From positions 496,001-560,000 of the forward strand of contig NZ_JACHNV010000001.1 of assembly GCF_014199535.1 (NCBI RefSeq): DNA of 64,000 nt, written 5' to 3'. Origin of the DNA: Hymenobacter latericoloratus (GTDB taxonomy: Bacteria > Bacteroidota > Bacteroidia > Cytophagales > Hymenobacteraceae). Of the stretch, positions 9,014-17,839 are shown piece after piece. The notes beneath the pieces were generated by a model. It made no database searches, was not told the origin of the DNA, and saw only the letters and a program-made list of their open reading frames with translations. A program made the position numbers and the translations under genes. How positions within the stretch are numbered: position 1 is the first letter of the stretch; each line of letters begins with the position of its first letter.

Positions 9014-9130
9014 CGATTTGCCGGGGAGTTTCCGAACGCAGCCCGCCGGGAAGATTCGGGCTAGCCCAAACGGCAGCAGGCTAGACCGGGCGGCGTGTAC
9101 CGCCAATAGCTCCAGGTGAGGCCGGTTACA

Positions 9131-9161
9131 CAAAAGCCCACCTTCCGGGAAGGTGGGCTTT
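9131..9161 (-). terminator. Terminator of sprA
   Basis: AAAGCCCACCTT (9133-9144) pairs with AAGGTGGGCTTT (9150-9161) around CCGGG. On the minus strand it ends in TTTTG. It lies 26 nt after the sprA stop, so gcvH is probably transcribed separately. Confidence 0.75.
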
Positions 9162-9186
9162 GGCAAGCACGAAGAAAAGCGGCCGG

Positions 9187-12100
9187 TTACTGCGAGAGGC
9201 TGTAGCGCAGCTGCACGCCGCCCTCGGTGGTGGTATTGCGGAAAGCGTTCTGCACCCGCGGAGCCGTAATGTTCTGGGTAAAGAAGAACTGTAGGTTCAG
9301 GCGCTGGTTGAGCACGTAATCGACGGTAGGGCGGAGCTGGACCTGGCGCGTGCCGTTGGTTACCTGGCTGGTGGCCCGGCCCGCCGAAGCCGTGGTTGTT
9401 CCGCCCGGATCAACTACGTCCAGAATGGTGCGCTGAATAGTGAAGTTGTCGCGGATGCTCAGGTCGAGGCGGGCGTTGAGCTCGTTGCGCAGCACCCGCT
9501 GCTCGCCCCCAATGCGGAAGGGCAGCTTCAGGCGGCTGGTAGCAAAGCCCGCCCCGATAATGATTTCCTTAGAGTGCAGCTCCGTTACCTGGGCCGTCGG
9601 GATGTTGAGGCCGATGTTGCGGTCGATGCGGTACTCCAGGCGGCCCGTCAGATTGCCGGATGTCTGAAAATTCAGCCCGATTAGAGGGGCGAGCCGCTCG
9701 GCAATGGTTACCTGGCCCAGAATGTAGTAAGGTATATACTGCTGATTGTCGCTGATAAGGGTAGGCAGCCCCTGCGGCTCGCGGGTGTACGCGGCATTGG
9801 TAGTGTAGCTGTTAATGTTGTAAAGGGCCGAGTACGCGTGGTTCAGGGTGATGGAGCGGAAGTAGCGCTGCATAAAGGGAACCTCGGCCAGACCGTTGTA
9901 GGCGATATTCCAGTTCGGAATCGGTAGTACACCAAAGGGGTTGAATTTCTTGGACTTGTAGCCGTCCGACGACTTGCCCCGGTAGGCATCAAGGAAGGCC
10001 GGCAGTAGCACATCCTGGGAGTTATAGCTGTAGCGGCCCTCATCCCCGGCGGAGTTGGCCGCCGAGTTGTCATCCGACAGCCGCTGCTGCACAAACACTC
10101 GGTTGTCAATGAACCGCTGGAACGCCTTGGATCCTTCGCCCCGGTTGCTCAGGTCACCGAACAGGGTTCGGATAGAAATAACCGAGGTGCTGAACGTGCC
10201 CGAGCCCAGGGCGTTGCTGGCTCGTGGCCCTTCGTTGGCAATAGGCCGCAGCGTCAGCGTATCTACCTGCAGGCGGTAGAACACTTCCCGGTTGCGCACC
10301 AGGTTGCGGCGGGCATCCAGCTGAATGTTAAAGTCGCGGAAGGGCTCCAGGGTAGTGCGCAGGGACAAGGCCTCCGTCAGCAGCGAGCTGAGCGGCGTAT
10401 TCAGGTACTGGCTGCTGGTGGTGTACCAGCCGTTGTTGTAGGCCCGCTGGTAGAGGGCGTCCAAATCGTACTGGCGCCCTAGCAGGAAGGGCACGCCCGG
10501 CGCATCAAAATCACTGTTTAGCCCGAAGAAGCGGGTGCCGGGCAGGTAACCCGGGAGCAGGGTGCCGTTGGAGCGGGTGTAGGTGAAGTTGAGGGAGCGG
10601 GCCGTCATCAGGGAGCGAAGCACGGCCTTCAGTACGCGCAGCTCCGGACCCTTCGTGGAGTCGGTGGGGGTAGCGGCGTCGGTAGCGCCCGGCTGCAGGC
10701 GGCGGGCCAGGCCGTCGCGGGGGTTGGCCGGCGCCTGGGCCCGGGGCTGGGGCGGCGGGGCGTTGTTGATGATGTTGAGGAAGCGCACCTTGTTGTAGAG
10801 CTTCACCAGATCAATGCGGCCGTTGGCGCTCAGCTCCCCGTTGTTCTGCACTGTGTTGCCCAGATTCAGGGGCACGGTTTCGCTGTTCGGGTCGGTGGGG
10901 TCCAGGGGCGCGGTCAGGGCCGTGGAAGCGGCCTGCCAGGTGTAGTTGGCCGCGTAGCGCGCATCGGCCGACAGCCAATCGGTGAGCGGAAACTTGTCCA
11001 GGGGCAGGCGGTAGGTGAAGGCAACGGTCTGGTTGAAGTTGGTGGTGCGGCCCCCGCGCAGCAGGTTGCGGCGCAGCAGCTCCCGGTTCTGGCGGGCCAC
11101 CGGGTCGTCGCCGATGCTGCGGCCGGGGTTTTCATCCACCACGGCCCGGTTGGTAGCCGTGTAATCAATAGCCAAGGCCTTGGTCAGGTCCCAGCGCAAA
11201 TCATAGATGCGGTTAAAGAAGAAGGCCTTCTGGAAAATACCCGGAATGCCAGCCGTGACGGGTACCTGGCCGGGCTCCAGGGTGCGCTGCAGAAACCGCT
11301 CGTTGTAGCGGCGGTCCAGGTCGGCGCGGAAGGAGAAGCGCGAAGGCAGGGGCGTGAAGTTCACTTCCTGCAGCATCTTGAGGTAGGGCGAATCGAAGGC
11401 CTTTACCTTGGCCAGGGGCGTGTAGTTGCGCGGCGTAGCCTGGTACACGTAGGCCAGGGCCCCGGTGTAGGTGCGGGTGTAGTCCCGGTCGGTCCGGATG
11501 TCGGTGTGCAGGCGCTCGGTGAGGGAGTAGCTCAAGGCGAAGTTCTCCACGTCGTAGGGGCGCACCTTTTTGTCGGGGTTGGTGCGCTCCTTGCGCACGT
11601 TCAGCACCGAAATGCTCCGCTGGCTGGTCTGGTCCACTACTTCCTTGCGGTAGGCTGCCTTCTCCTCCGAGGTCTTGAACTTCTCCAGCGACTGGGTCAG
11701 CTTGGTATCGGGGTCGAGGGGGTCGTACTTGGGGGCGCGGCTTTCCACGCCGGCCTGCACCAGCACCGGTACCCGCAGGCCCAGCTTTTCGGGGAAGAAC
11801 TTCTCGGCGGCTACCGTGGCATTCACGTCGCCGCGGGCAATGTTGTCGAGGGAGCGTTGCTGGGCGCGGTCCTGCAGGCCGCCAAACCCGGTCGTCACGT
11901 AGCTGCCCGTGGCCGTGATGTTGGCAATGTCGGCCAGCTTGGCGTTGAAGCGGGCGGTAGCGGCCCAGCCGTTTTCCGTCTCAAACTCCGATACCCGCAG
12001 CTCATCGGCCCACAGCGTGAGGTTCTTGCTGGCATTGTCGTCGCGGGGGTTCAGAATCCCAATCATCACGCCCTGCACCGCCGACAAATCCGGGTTGCCG

Positions 12101-15100
12101 ACTACGGTAATGGTAGAGTTGTCGGGCAGGGTTACTACGAAGGGCTTGCTGTAGTCGGCGCTGGAGCCGGCCTGCTGGTTGCGGCGGGCTTTGGCATCAA
12201 TAAAATCCTGCAGCTTCAGGTCGATGCGGTTCGCCTCGGGCCATACATCTTCCACCTTGCTCTGGCCGCGCTTGGTCAGAATCAGGGGCTTGGAGTACTC
12301 GTAGTAGTTCTGGGTGTAGTCGGTGCCGAGGCGCACAAAGCCGCGCAGCTGCCCGTCGCGGGTGGTGCCGTCTTCGTTTTCGGCGTGCAGAAACAGCTTC
12401 AGACGCTTGTAGCGCAGCAAACTCAGGTTGATGTTCTTGTAAGCAGCTTTGGCGAAACCGTCGCGTAGGCCTTCCACCACCAGGCGCAGGCTCTGCTCAT
12501 TCTGCTGGCGGTTCACGGTGCTGGAGCCGTACTCCCGGTCGCGGCGGATGTTAGGGGGTAGCACGTAGGGAATAGCATCGGTGCCCACCACGGCGGCCGG
12601 ACCGTTTTCCTCGATGCTGACCGTTGAGATGTTGAAGGCGTCGGCGTCGGTATCGGGACTGACGATAACCTGGGTCGGGTCGGCAATTTTGGTGAGGTAG
12701 CGGCGCCACTGGTTGGCCACAAACTGGGGCTGCACCAGGCGCAGCACCACCGGCTGCTGCCACTGCGTGAGGTACATGCGCAGAAACCGGATCGACTTAA
12801 ACCCGAAGTCCTGGGTAGTCTGGCCCTGCAGCGGGTCCACAATGCCGGTGGGCTGGCGCACCGGAATCCGGAACTGGTACCAGGTTACTTCCTCGTTATC
12901 CGTATCCGAGTTCTTGTTCGTGATTTTGTCCACGATGAAATTCTGGCCTACCTCCAGCTGGCCCGGCCGCAGCTGCATGCGGTACTCGTAGTAGCGCTCC
13001 GTGTCGGTCAGTACGTTGTCCCGGTTCAAGTCTTCCTTGTCGGGGAAGGCCGTGGAGCTGAGCTGGCTACCTTCGGGCGAGTTGCCCTGCATGCCGTTGA
13101 AATCTTTGTAGCGGGCCAGCACTTTAGCGTCCTGCTGGTCGTAGCTGGGGTCGAGGTGGTGGCGGAAGTTGTCGGCGGCCGGGTCCGGCACCGTGCGGTA
13201 CACGGGGTCTGCCTCGGGCAGAGCCTTCTCCTCGTCGTCATTCACCCCGTCCAGACCTACGTCCTGCTGGGTGCGGGCGCCGGGGGTAGCATTAAAGGCA
13301 TCGGTCAGGAAGGGCTGGCGCGACACCCGGCCGTAGGGCGTGGGGTTGGTATCCTGGGTCAGGTTGGCCCGGTCCACAGGCAAGCCGTTCTCGAACGCGT
13401 AGCGGTTGTTGTCCTTCAGTACATCTTCCGAAACAGTGCCCAGGTTGATGTACAGGTCGCCGCCGGTGGTATTATTATCGTCCTGCCCGTCCTGGTCCTT
13501 CACTTTGCCATTCTCACCGCCCAGGAAGGGGTCCATCATCCAGAACTCCAGGTACTCTACGTTGGCGTTGTCGAAGTCGGTGTCGAAGGTGATTTCGCGC
13601 GAAATACCGCCATAACGGGCGCGGTTAGCGGCTGCATCGGTGGTAGCAAACCGGCGCGGCTGGCTGGGGTTTACGGCCGGGTTGTAGTTGTACTGGCCTC
13701 GCTCGTCGGGGAAATAAGCTAGGTCGAAGGTCGCCTCAAAGGAGTTGCCGGTGGTGCCTACGTCGCGGTTCGGGAATACCTCCGTGCGCTTGATGCCGCG
13801 CACGTAGTGGTTTTTCAGATCATTCACCCCAACGTTCTGGGGTTTGCTTTGGCCGTTGGTGTAGTACGTCTGGTCGATGGTGTACCAGGCCAGCTTGGCC
13901 CGGCTGAAGCCGGCCGCCAGGCCCTGCACCCCGCCACCCAGGGGGGCGGGGGTAGCGGCCAACCGCCAGGTAACCGCCGAGTTGATGCCGCCCAGGGTGT
14001 AAGGCGTGCGGGCATTCTCGAAGTCATCAAGGTAGGAAACCCCATTTTCGCCCCCGCTCTCGCCCGAGCCCAGCCGCGACTGGCCCGGCAGCAGCTGCGC
14101 AAACTCGCCACTAAACGCCACCGATGACACCTCCTTGGTTGAAATCAGCGGGAGCAGGTCCAGGTACTTGGTCAGGGCCCGGGACTCGCGGCGCATGTTC
14201 ACATCAAAGCCGTAGATGGTGTTGTTGCCCGGCTCGTCGCCCACGTTCACGCGGTTGATGCCCGGGGCCTGGTTTTCGCGCAGGTGCAGCACCGTGGCGC
14301 CAAAATTCAGGTCCGGCGACACCCGGTAGTCGAAGCGGGCGCCCAGCAGCTTGCGGGGCTGCACCTGCACCAGGGCGTTCTTCTCGAACTCCACGCGCAG
14401 CTCGTTGGCCGAGTTGAGGTAGCTCGGGTTCAGGATCTTCACCTTGGCCTGGTCGTAGAACACCTGGTAGTCCACGCCTTCCTGGAGCAGCGTGCTACCG
14501 GCCCGCACCCGCACCGAGCCCTCGGCAATGCCGATGCCGGGCAGGTTAATCTCGTCGGTGGAGGTAGCCTGGAAGCGGCCGCGCAGGAAGAACTTATCTT
14601 TCTCCTGGCGCTGCTGGGCGTCGCTCTGCACCTGGGTGTACAGCTCGCGGTACACATATTTGCGCGCCAGGTCGCGTTCGGTAGTAGAGGTAGCCGTATC
14701 GAACTGCGCCGCGAGGTAGTTGCCAAAGGGCTGCACCTCGGGGAAGATAATACGTCCTTGTTCGGTATCAATGGTGATACCGGGGAAGAAGTCGAAGTTG
14801 CCGTCGGGGTTTCGGTCGTTGTTGGGGTTTACGTTGTCAAGGTTGAGCACCTCAATCAGGGGGCGGTTGGCAATACGCTGGCCTTCTTTCAACGAAATCA
14901 GGTCCACCCCCGTCACGTCGTCTTTATAAACGATCTGAAGCTGGAAGTTGTCGCGGTTGAGCTGGCTGGCGTTCAGGGGATAGATGTTTTTCATCATCAA
15001 ATCCCAGGTCGGCAGGTTGCGCGTGAGCAGGTTTTCGTTGCTCGGGTTTTGGCTGGGGTCGGCCAGGCCCACAGCCGGGTTGGTGGCTTTCAGCAGCTTC

Positions 15101-16710
15101 AGGTAGATTACCTCATCCTGCCCCCGCGAGCCATAATCGGTGGTAATTTCCCCTACCTTCTTGGGCTGGTTTTGGCCGCTGCTACTGGCCACATTGGTGA
15201 CGTACTGGTACGATACGGCCAGCACCTGCTCGGGCAGCAGCTGCGTGTTCAGCGAGATGTAGCCCAGCTGCGCATTGTAGGTGTACTCGCGCGGGTCCAG
15301 CTTGCGGGCCCGTACGTGCTCATAGTCCACGCTGCGCTGGAGCTGCAGCGAACCGGCCAGGTAGTCATCTACGCCCTGCTCGCTGCGGGCATCCGTGCCA
15401 CCAGCCAGCACCTGGCTCAGCAGGGTGTTGGCGTTGTTGTCGGCCAGGGCGTTGGGGCCAGCGGGCTTCTGAAACCGGCCCCGGTAGAGGCGCTTGGGCT
15501 CCCCCAGATCCTGAAGGGCCACCACATTGCGCAGGTTGTCGCTCTGGCGGTTGTCGTTGGTGACGTACACCTCCAGATTATTGATTTCAACCCCGCTCTG
15601 CACGGTAGGCAGGTTGCGCAGGGCAGCATCGTACCGGTCGCGGAAGGCCTGGGACAGGAAGTAGTGCCGGTCCCGCTCGTACTGGCTGGCTTTCAGCTCA
15701 AATTGCCGGCTCTGGCCCCCGTTCTGAATCCGGACCTCATCGGCCTGTCCACGCAGGGTACTGGCAACGGTAGTAATGCCCAGGCGCCCAAACTGAAACT
15801 GCGCCTTTACCCCGAACAGGTTCTGGCCGCCCTGAATCAGGGAGTTGTTCAGGGGCAGGGACACGTTGCCCAGCTCTATCTTGCGGATGATATCGGTTTC
15901 GTAGCCCGTGTAATCGAGCTTCATGTTGTTCTCGAAATCGAAGGCCGCGCGGGTGTCGTAGTTAAAGGTGAGCCGGAGCTTTTCGCCAATCTGCCCGGTC
16001 AGGTTCAGGTTCAGGTTTTGGTCGTACTGAAAGTCGCCAACCCGTTGCTGGCGCAGCGTCAGGGTAGGGTTTTCGTTGCGGTTGAAGCGGGCCCCCAGGC
16101 GCAGCGTCACGGCTCCCTGGGGCCGGATATCCACGTAGCTACCCCCAAAAATCCGGTCGGCCATGGGGCCCAGGTAGATCTTCGGAATTAGGCGCTGGGC
16201 GGCGGGCGTATTGGGGCTGCCGGCTACCCCCCCAGCCGAGCGCTGCCGGAAATAGTTGCGCACGGCCTGCTGCTGCTGCCAGCGCGAGTACTCCTCAAAC
16301 GTCATGCGGCTCGGGTCACGGTAGTCGAGGTCCGTGCCCAGCTTCTCGCGCACATCAAAGTTTTTCAGGCTGTCGTCGGCCTGTACATCGAGTTCTACGT
16401 TAGAGGGGAGGGGCAGCACCAGCGGGGAGCGGCGGCGCTGCGGCGAAAACGGCGTACCCAGCCGGTCCTGCGGGGCCACGCGGGGGCGGCGGCTGGGCCG
16501 GTAGCGGGCCGTATCAATGCGCGGCGTATCAGGAGAAAAGCCCAGCGGCAGCCGCAGCTTCGGCGAGCCGGCCGGTAGCCAGTCGGACCAGAGCTGCTGC
16601 ATGGTGAACGAGGTGCCCGGGCCCCCCACCGGCTTAGCCTGCGACCACCAGGTCACCAACGATACAACGGCCGCCAGGGAGGCGGCCAGGGACTTCTTAC
16701 CGGTATTCAA
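9187..16710 (-). CDS. sprA: T9SS outer-membrane translocon SprA (Sov)
   Basis: 2507 residues, the size expected for SprA/Sov, the giant outer-membrane beta-barrel through which T9SS cargo leaves the cell and which is needed for gliding in flavobacteria. Visible features are an N-terminal signal-like segment (MNTGKKSLAASLAAVVSLV...), a conserved early block around residues 180-330 (IYLGPMADRIFGGSYVDIRP; LTFNYDTRAAFDFENNMKLD), repeated Asp/Asn-rich strand-turn motifs along the chain, and a C-terminus that alternates polar and aromatic residues and ends RYSLSQ. Upstream are ruvA and maeB, downstream gcvH and vanZ. A strong terminator follows. No other T9SS component (PorK/L/M/N/V or the gliding gld genes) is encoded here. 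I saw no frameshift. Confidence 0.95.
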   Translation of the reverse strand: MNTGKKSLAASLAAVVSLVTWWSQAKPVGGPGTSFTMQQLWSDWLPAGSPKLRLPLGFSPDTPRIDTARYRPSRRPRVAPQDRLGTPFSPQRRRSPLVLPLPSNVELDVQADDSLKNFDVREKLGTDLDYRDPSRMTFEEYSRWQQQQAVRNYFRQRSAGGVAGSPNTPAAQRLIPKIYLGPMADRIFGGSYVDIRPQGAVTLRLGARFNRNENPTLTLRQQRVGDFQYDQNLNLNLTGQIGEKLRLTFNYDTRAAFDFENNMKLDYTGYETDIIRKIELGNVSLPLNNSLIQGGQNLFGVKAQFQFGRLGITTVASTLRGQADEVRIQNGGQSRQFELKASQYERDRHYFLSQAFRDRYDAALRNLPTVQSGVEINNLEVYVTNDNRQSDNLRNVVALQDLGEPKRLYRGRFQKPAGPNALADNNANTLLSQVLAGGTDARSEQGVDDYLAGSLQLQRSVDYEHVRARKLDPREYTYNAQLGYISLNTQLLPEQVLAVSYQYVTNVASSSGQNQPKKVGEITTDYGSRGQDEVIYLKLLKATNPAVGLADPSQNPSNENLLTRNLPTWDLMMKNIYPLNASQLNRDNFQLQIVYKDDVTGVDLISLKEGQRIANRPLIEVLNLDNVNPNNDRNPDGNFDFFPGITIDTEQGRIIFPEVQPFGNYLAAQFDTATSTTERDLARKYVYRELYTQVQSDAQQRQEKDKFFLRGRFQATSTDEINLPGIGIAEGSVRVRAGSTLLQEGVDYQVFYDQAKVKILNPSYLNSANELRVEFEKNALVQVQPRKLLGARFDYRVSPDLNFGATVLHLRENQAPGINRVNVGDEPGNNTIYGFDVNMRRESRALTKYLDLLPLISTKEVSSVAFSGEFAQLLPGQSRLGSGESGGENGVSYLDDFENARTPYTLGGINSAVTWRLAATPAPLGGGVQGLAAGFSRAKLAWYTIDQTYYTNGQSKPQNVGVNDLKNHYVRGIKRTEVFPNRDVGTTGNSFEATFDLAYFPDERGQYNYNPAVNPSQPRRFATTDAAANRARYGGISREITFDTDFDNANVEYLEFWMMDPFLGGENGKVKDQDGQDDNNTTGGDLYINLGTVSEDVLKDNNRYAFENGLPVDRANLTQDTNPTPYGRVSRQPFLTDAFNATPGARTQQDVGLDGVNDDEEKALPEADPVYRTVPDPAADNFRHHLDPSYDQQDAKVLARYKDFNGMQGNSPEGSQLSSTAFPDKEDLNRDNVLTDTERYYEYRMQLRPGQLEVGQNFIVDKITNKNSDTDNEEVTWYQFRIPVRQPTGIVDPLQGQTTQDFGFKSIRFLRMYLTQWQQPVVLRLVQPQFVANQWRRYLTKIADPTQVIVSPDTDADAFNISTVSIEENGPAAVVGTDAIPYVLPPNIRRDREYGSSTVNRQQNEQSLRLVVEGLRDGFAKAAYKNINLSLLRYKRLKLFLHAENEDGTTRDGQLRGFVRLGTDYTQNYYEYSKPLILTKRGQSKVEDVWPEANRIDLKLQDFIDAKARRNQQAGSSADYSKPFVVTLPDNSTITVVGNPDLSAVQGVMIGILNPRDDNASKNLTLWADELRVSEFETENGWAATARFNAKLADIANITATGSYVTTGFGGLQDRAQQRSLDNIARGDVNATVAAEKFFPEKLGLRVPVLVQAGVESRAPKYDPLDPDTKLTQSLEKFKTSEEKAAYRKEVVDQTSQRSISVLNVRKERTNPDKKVRPYDVENFALSYSLTERLHTDIRTDRDYTRTYTGALAYVYQATPRNYTPLAKVKAFDSPYLKMLQEVNFTPLPSRFSFRADLDRRYNERFLQRTLEPGQVPVTAGIPGIFQKAFFFNRIYDLRWDLTKALAIDYTATNRAVVDENPGRSIGDDPVARQNRELLRRNLLRGGRTTNFNQTVAFTYRLPLDKFPLTDWLSADARYAANYTWQAASTALTAPLDPTDPNSETVPLNLGNTVQNNGELSANGRIDLVKLYNKVRFLNIINNAPPPQPRAQAPANPRDGLARRLQPGATDAATPTDSTKGPELRVLKAVLRSLMTARSLNFTYTRSNGTLLPGYLPGTRFFGLNSDFDAPGVPFLLGRQYDLDALYQRAYNNGWYTTSSQYLNTPLSSLLTEALSLRTTLEPFRDFNIQLDARRNLVRNREVFYRLQVDTLTLRPIANEGPRASNALGSGTFSTSVISIRTLFGDLSNRGEGSKAFQRFIDNRVFVQQRLSDDNSAANSAGDEGRYSYNSQDVLLPAFLDAYRGKSSDGYKSKKFNPFGVLPIPNWNIAYNGLAEVPFMQRYFRSITLNHAYSALYNINSYTTNAAYTREPQGLPTLISDNQQYIPYYILGQVTIAERLAPLIGLNFQTSGNLTGRLEYRIDRNIGLNIPTAQVTELHSKEIIIGAGFATSRLKLPFRIGGEQRVLRNELNARLDLSIRDNFTIQRTILDVVDPGGTTTASAGRATSQVTNGTRQVQLRPTVDYVLNQRLNLQFFFTQNITAPRVQNAFRNTTTEGGVQLRYSLSQ

Positions 16711-16874
16711 GCGTCAATAATCGTCGGGAAGGGCGAAGGAAAGAAAGCGGTAGGTTAGTTTCGCCGTTTGCTTTCTGTTTTCCCGAAGGGCCACGTACTC
16801 TCTGCCGTCAGCCCGTACCAAACCCGGCCGGGCAGCAAAAAGCGGAGAGTGGAAAGCAAAAAAACGAACCTGAC

Positions 16875-17480
16875 CTAATGAGACTTAAGAGCGAATTTAA
16901 TTAATTCCTCCACGCTCAGGTCGTTGCCGTGCTTGTTCTGGATCTGGTCGAGGGTTTTCTCGGCCGCAGCCCGGGCAAAGCCTAGCGTTACCAGAGCCGC
17001 TAACGCTTCGCTGCGGTTGGTATTGTGCGCTTTGGCCAGCGGTACGGTATCAATACCGGCTTTGGCCAGCAGCTCGTCTTTACGCAGCTTGTCCTTCAGC
17101 TCCAGCACCACACGCTGCGCCGTTTTGGGCCCTACCCCCTTAATGGCCTGAATGGCCCGGACGTCCTCGCTGACAATGGCCTGGCGGATTTCGCCTACCG
17201 ACATCGACGACACCATCACGATACCCGTGCCCGGCCCAATGCCCGACACCGAAATCAGCTGCATGAACAGGGCTTTCTCGTTGGGGTCCAGGAAGCCATA
17301 GAGTGCCTGCCCATCTTCCTTAATGTGCTGATAGGTATAGAGCTTGGCCTTCTCGCCATCGGCGGGCAGCTTGGAGTAGGTAGCCAGGGAAATCCGGACT
17401 TCGTAGCCAATGCCATTTACGTCCAGAATGGCTTGGGTGGGGTCTTTATAAGCGAGTTTACCGTCAACGTAGGCAATCAT
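16875..17480 (-). CDS. ruvA: Holliday junction DNA helicase subunit RuvA
   Basis: 201 residues, the standard length. The OB-fold domain I starts MIAYVDGKLAYK. Domain II has helix-hairpin-helix motifs (LISVSGIGPGTGIVMVS and AIKGVGPKTAQRVVLELKDK), and domain III ends GNDLSVEELIKFALKSH and would contact RuvB. RuvA binds four-way junctions and loads RuvB for branch migration. It lies 164 nt upstream of sprA on the same strand with no clear terminator between them, so cotranscription is possible. No ruvB or ruvC is present in the window. Confidence 0.96.
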   Translation of the reverse strand: MIAYVDGKLAYKDPTQAILDVNGIGYEVRISLATYSKLPADGEKAKLYTYQHIKEDGQALYGFLDPNEKALFMQLISVSGIGPGTGIVMVSSMSVGEIRQAIVSEDVRAIQAIKGVGPKTAQRVVLELKDKLRKDELLAKAGIDTVPLAKAHNTNRSEALAALVTLGFARAAAEKTLDQIQNKHGNDLSVEELIKFALKSH

Positions 17481-17638
17481 GCGGGGTGGTTAAAGTAGAA
17501 GTTGTCAGAACGGGCAGAACAACCCGCGGCAGGGTTTCGTGCCAAGTAACTTAGGCGTTCTAATCAGATTAGCCGGCTCAGGGTGCGCCGGCCGGGGATA
17601 CAAGCAAGTTGGCGCGAATTTGCCCGGAATCAAAGTCA

Positions 17639-17830
17639 GGGGTGAGGAGGTGAATGGTGAGGAGGTGATGGGGTGAGGAGGTAAAGGCAAGGAGAAAATC
17701 GAAAGCCGGAGAAGGCAGAAGCCCGGCTGCTTACCAGGCAGCCGGGCTTCTGATACTTTAGAGGGGTAGGGAAGTGCGTTCTACCGTCACCTATCACTAT
17801 TCACTTCCTCACCATTCACCTCCTCACCCC
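17639..17830. repeat. 25-bp inverted repeat of purine/pyrimidine-rich sequence behind maeB
   Basis: The 25 bases at 17639-17663 (core GGTGAGGAGGTGAATGG) are repeated as a perfect reverse complement at 17806-17830. A second overlapping copy of the GAGGTGATGGGGTGAGG register sits at about 17662-17682. The arms enclose 142 bp that include the hairpin at 17717-17751, and the right arm ends 9 bases before the maeB stop codon. The remainder of the 17481-17839 gap shows no gene or promoter that I can support. Confidence 0.75.
17717..17751 (-). terminator. Strong hairpin downstream of maeB
   Basis: AGAAGCCCGGCTGC (17717-17730) pairs perfectly with GCAGCCGGGCTTCT (17738-17751) around a 7-nt loop. It lies about 90 nt after the maeB stop. 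There is no T-tract on the minus strand, so termination efficiency is uncertain. Confidence 0.5.
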
Positions 17831-17839
17831 ATCACCTCA

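Noticed and set aside
14284..16191. 635-codon plus-strand frame inside sprA
   Set aside because: It is fully antisense to SprA; composition is a GC-rich mirror of coding frame, with no signal or domain.
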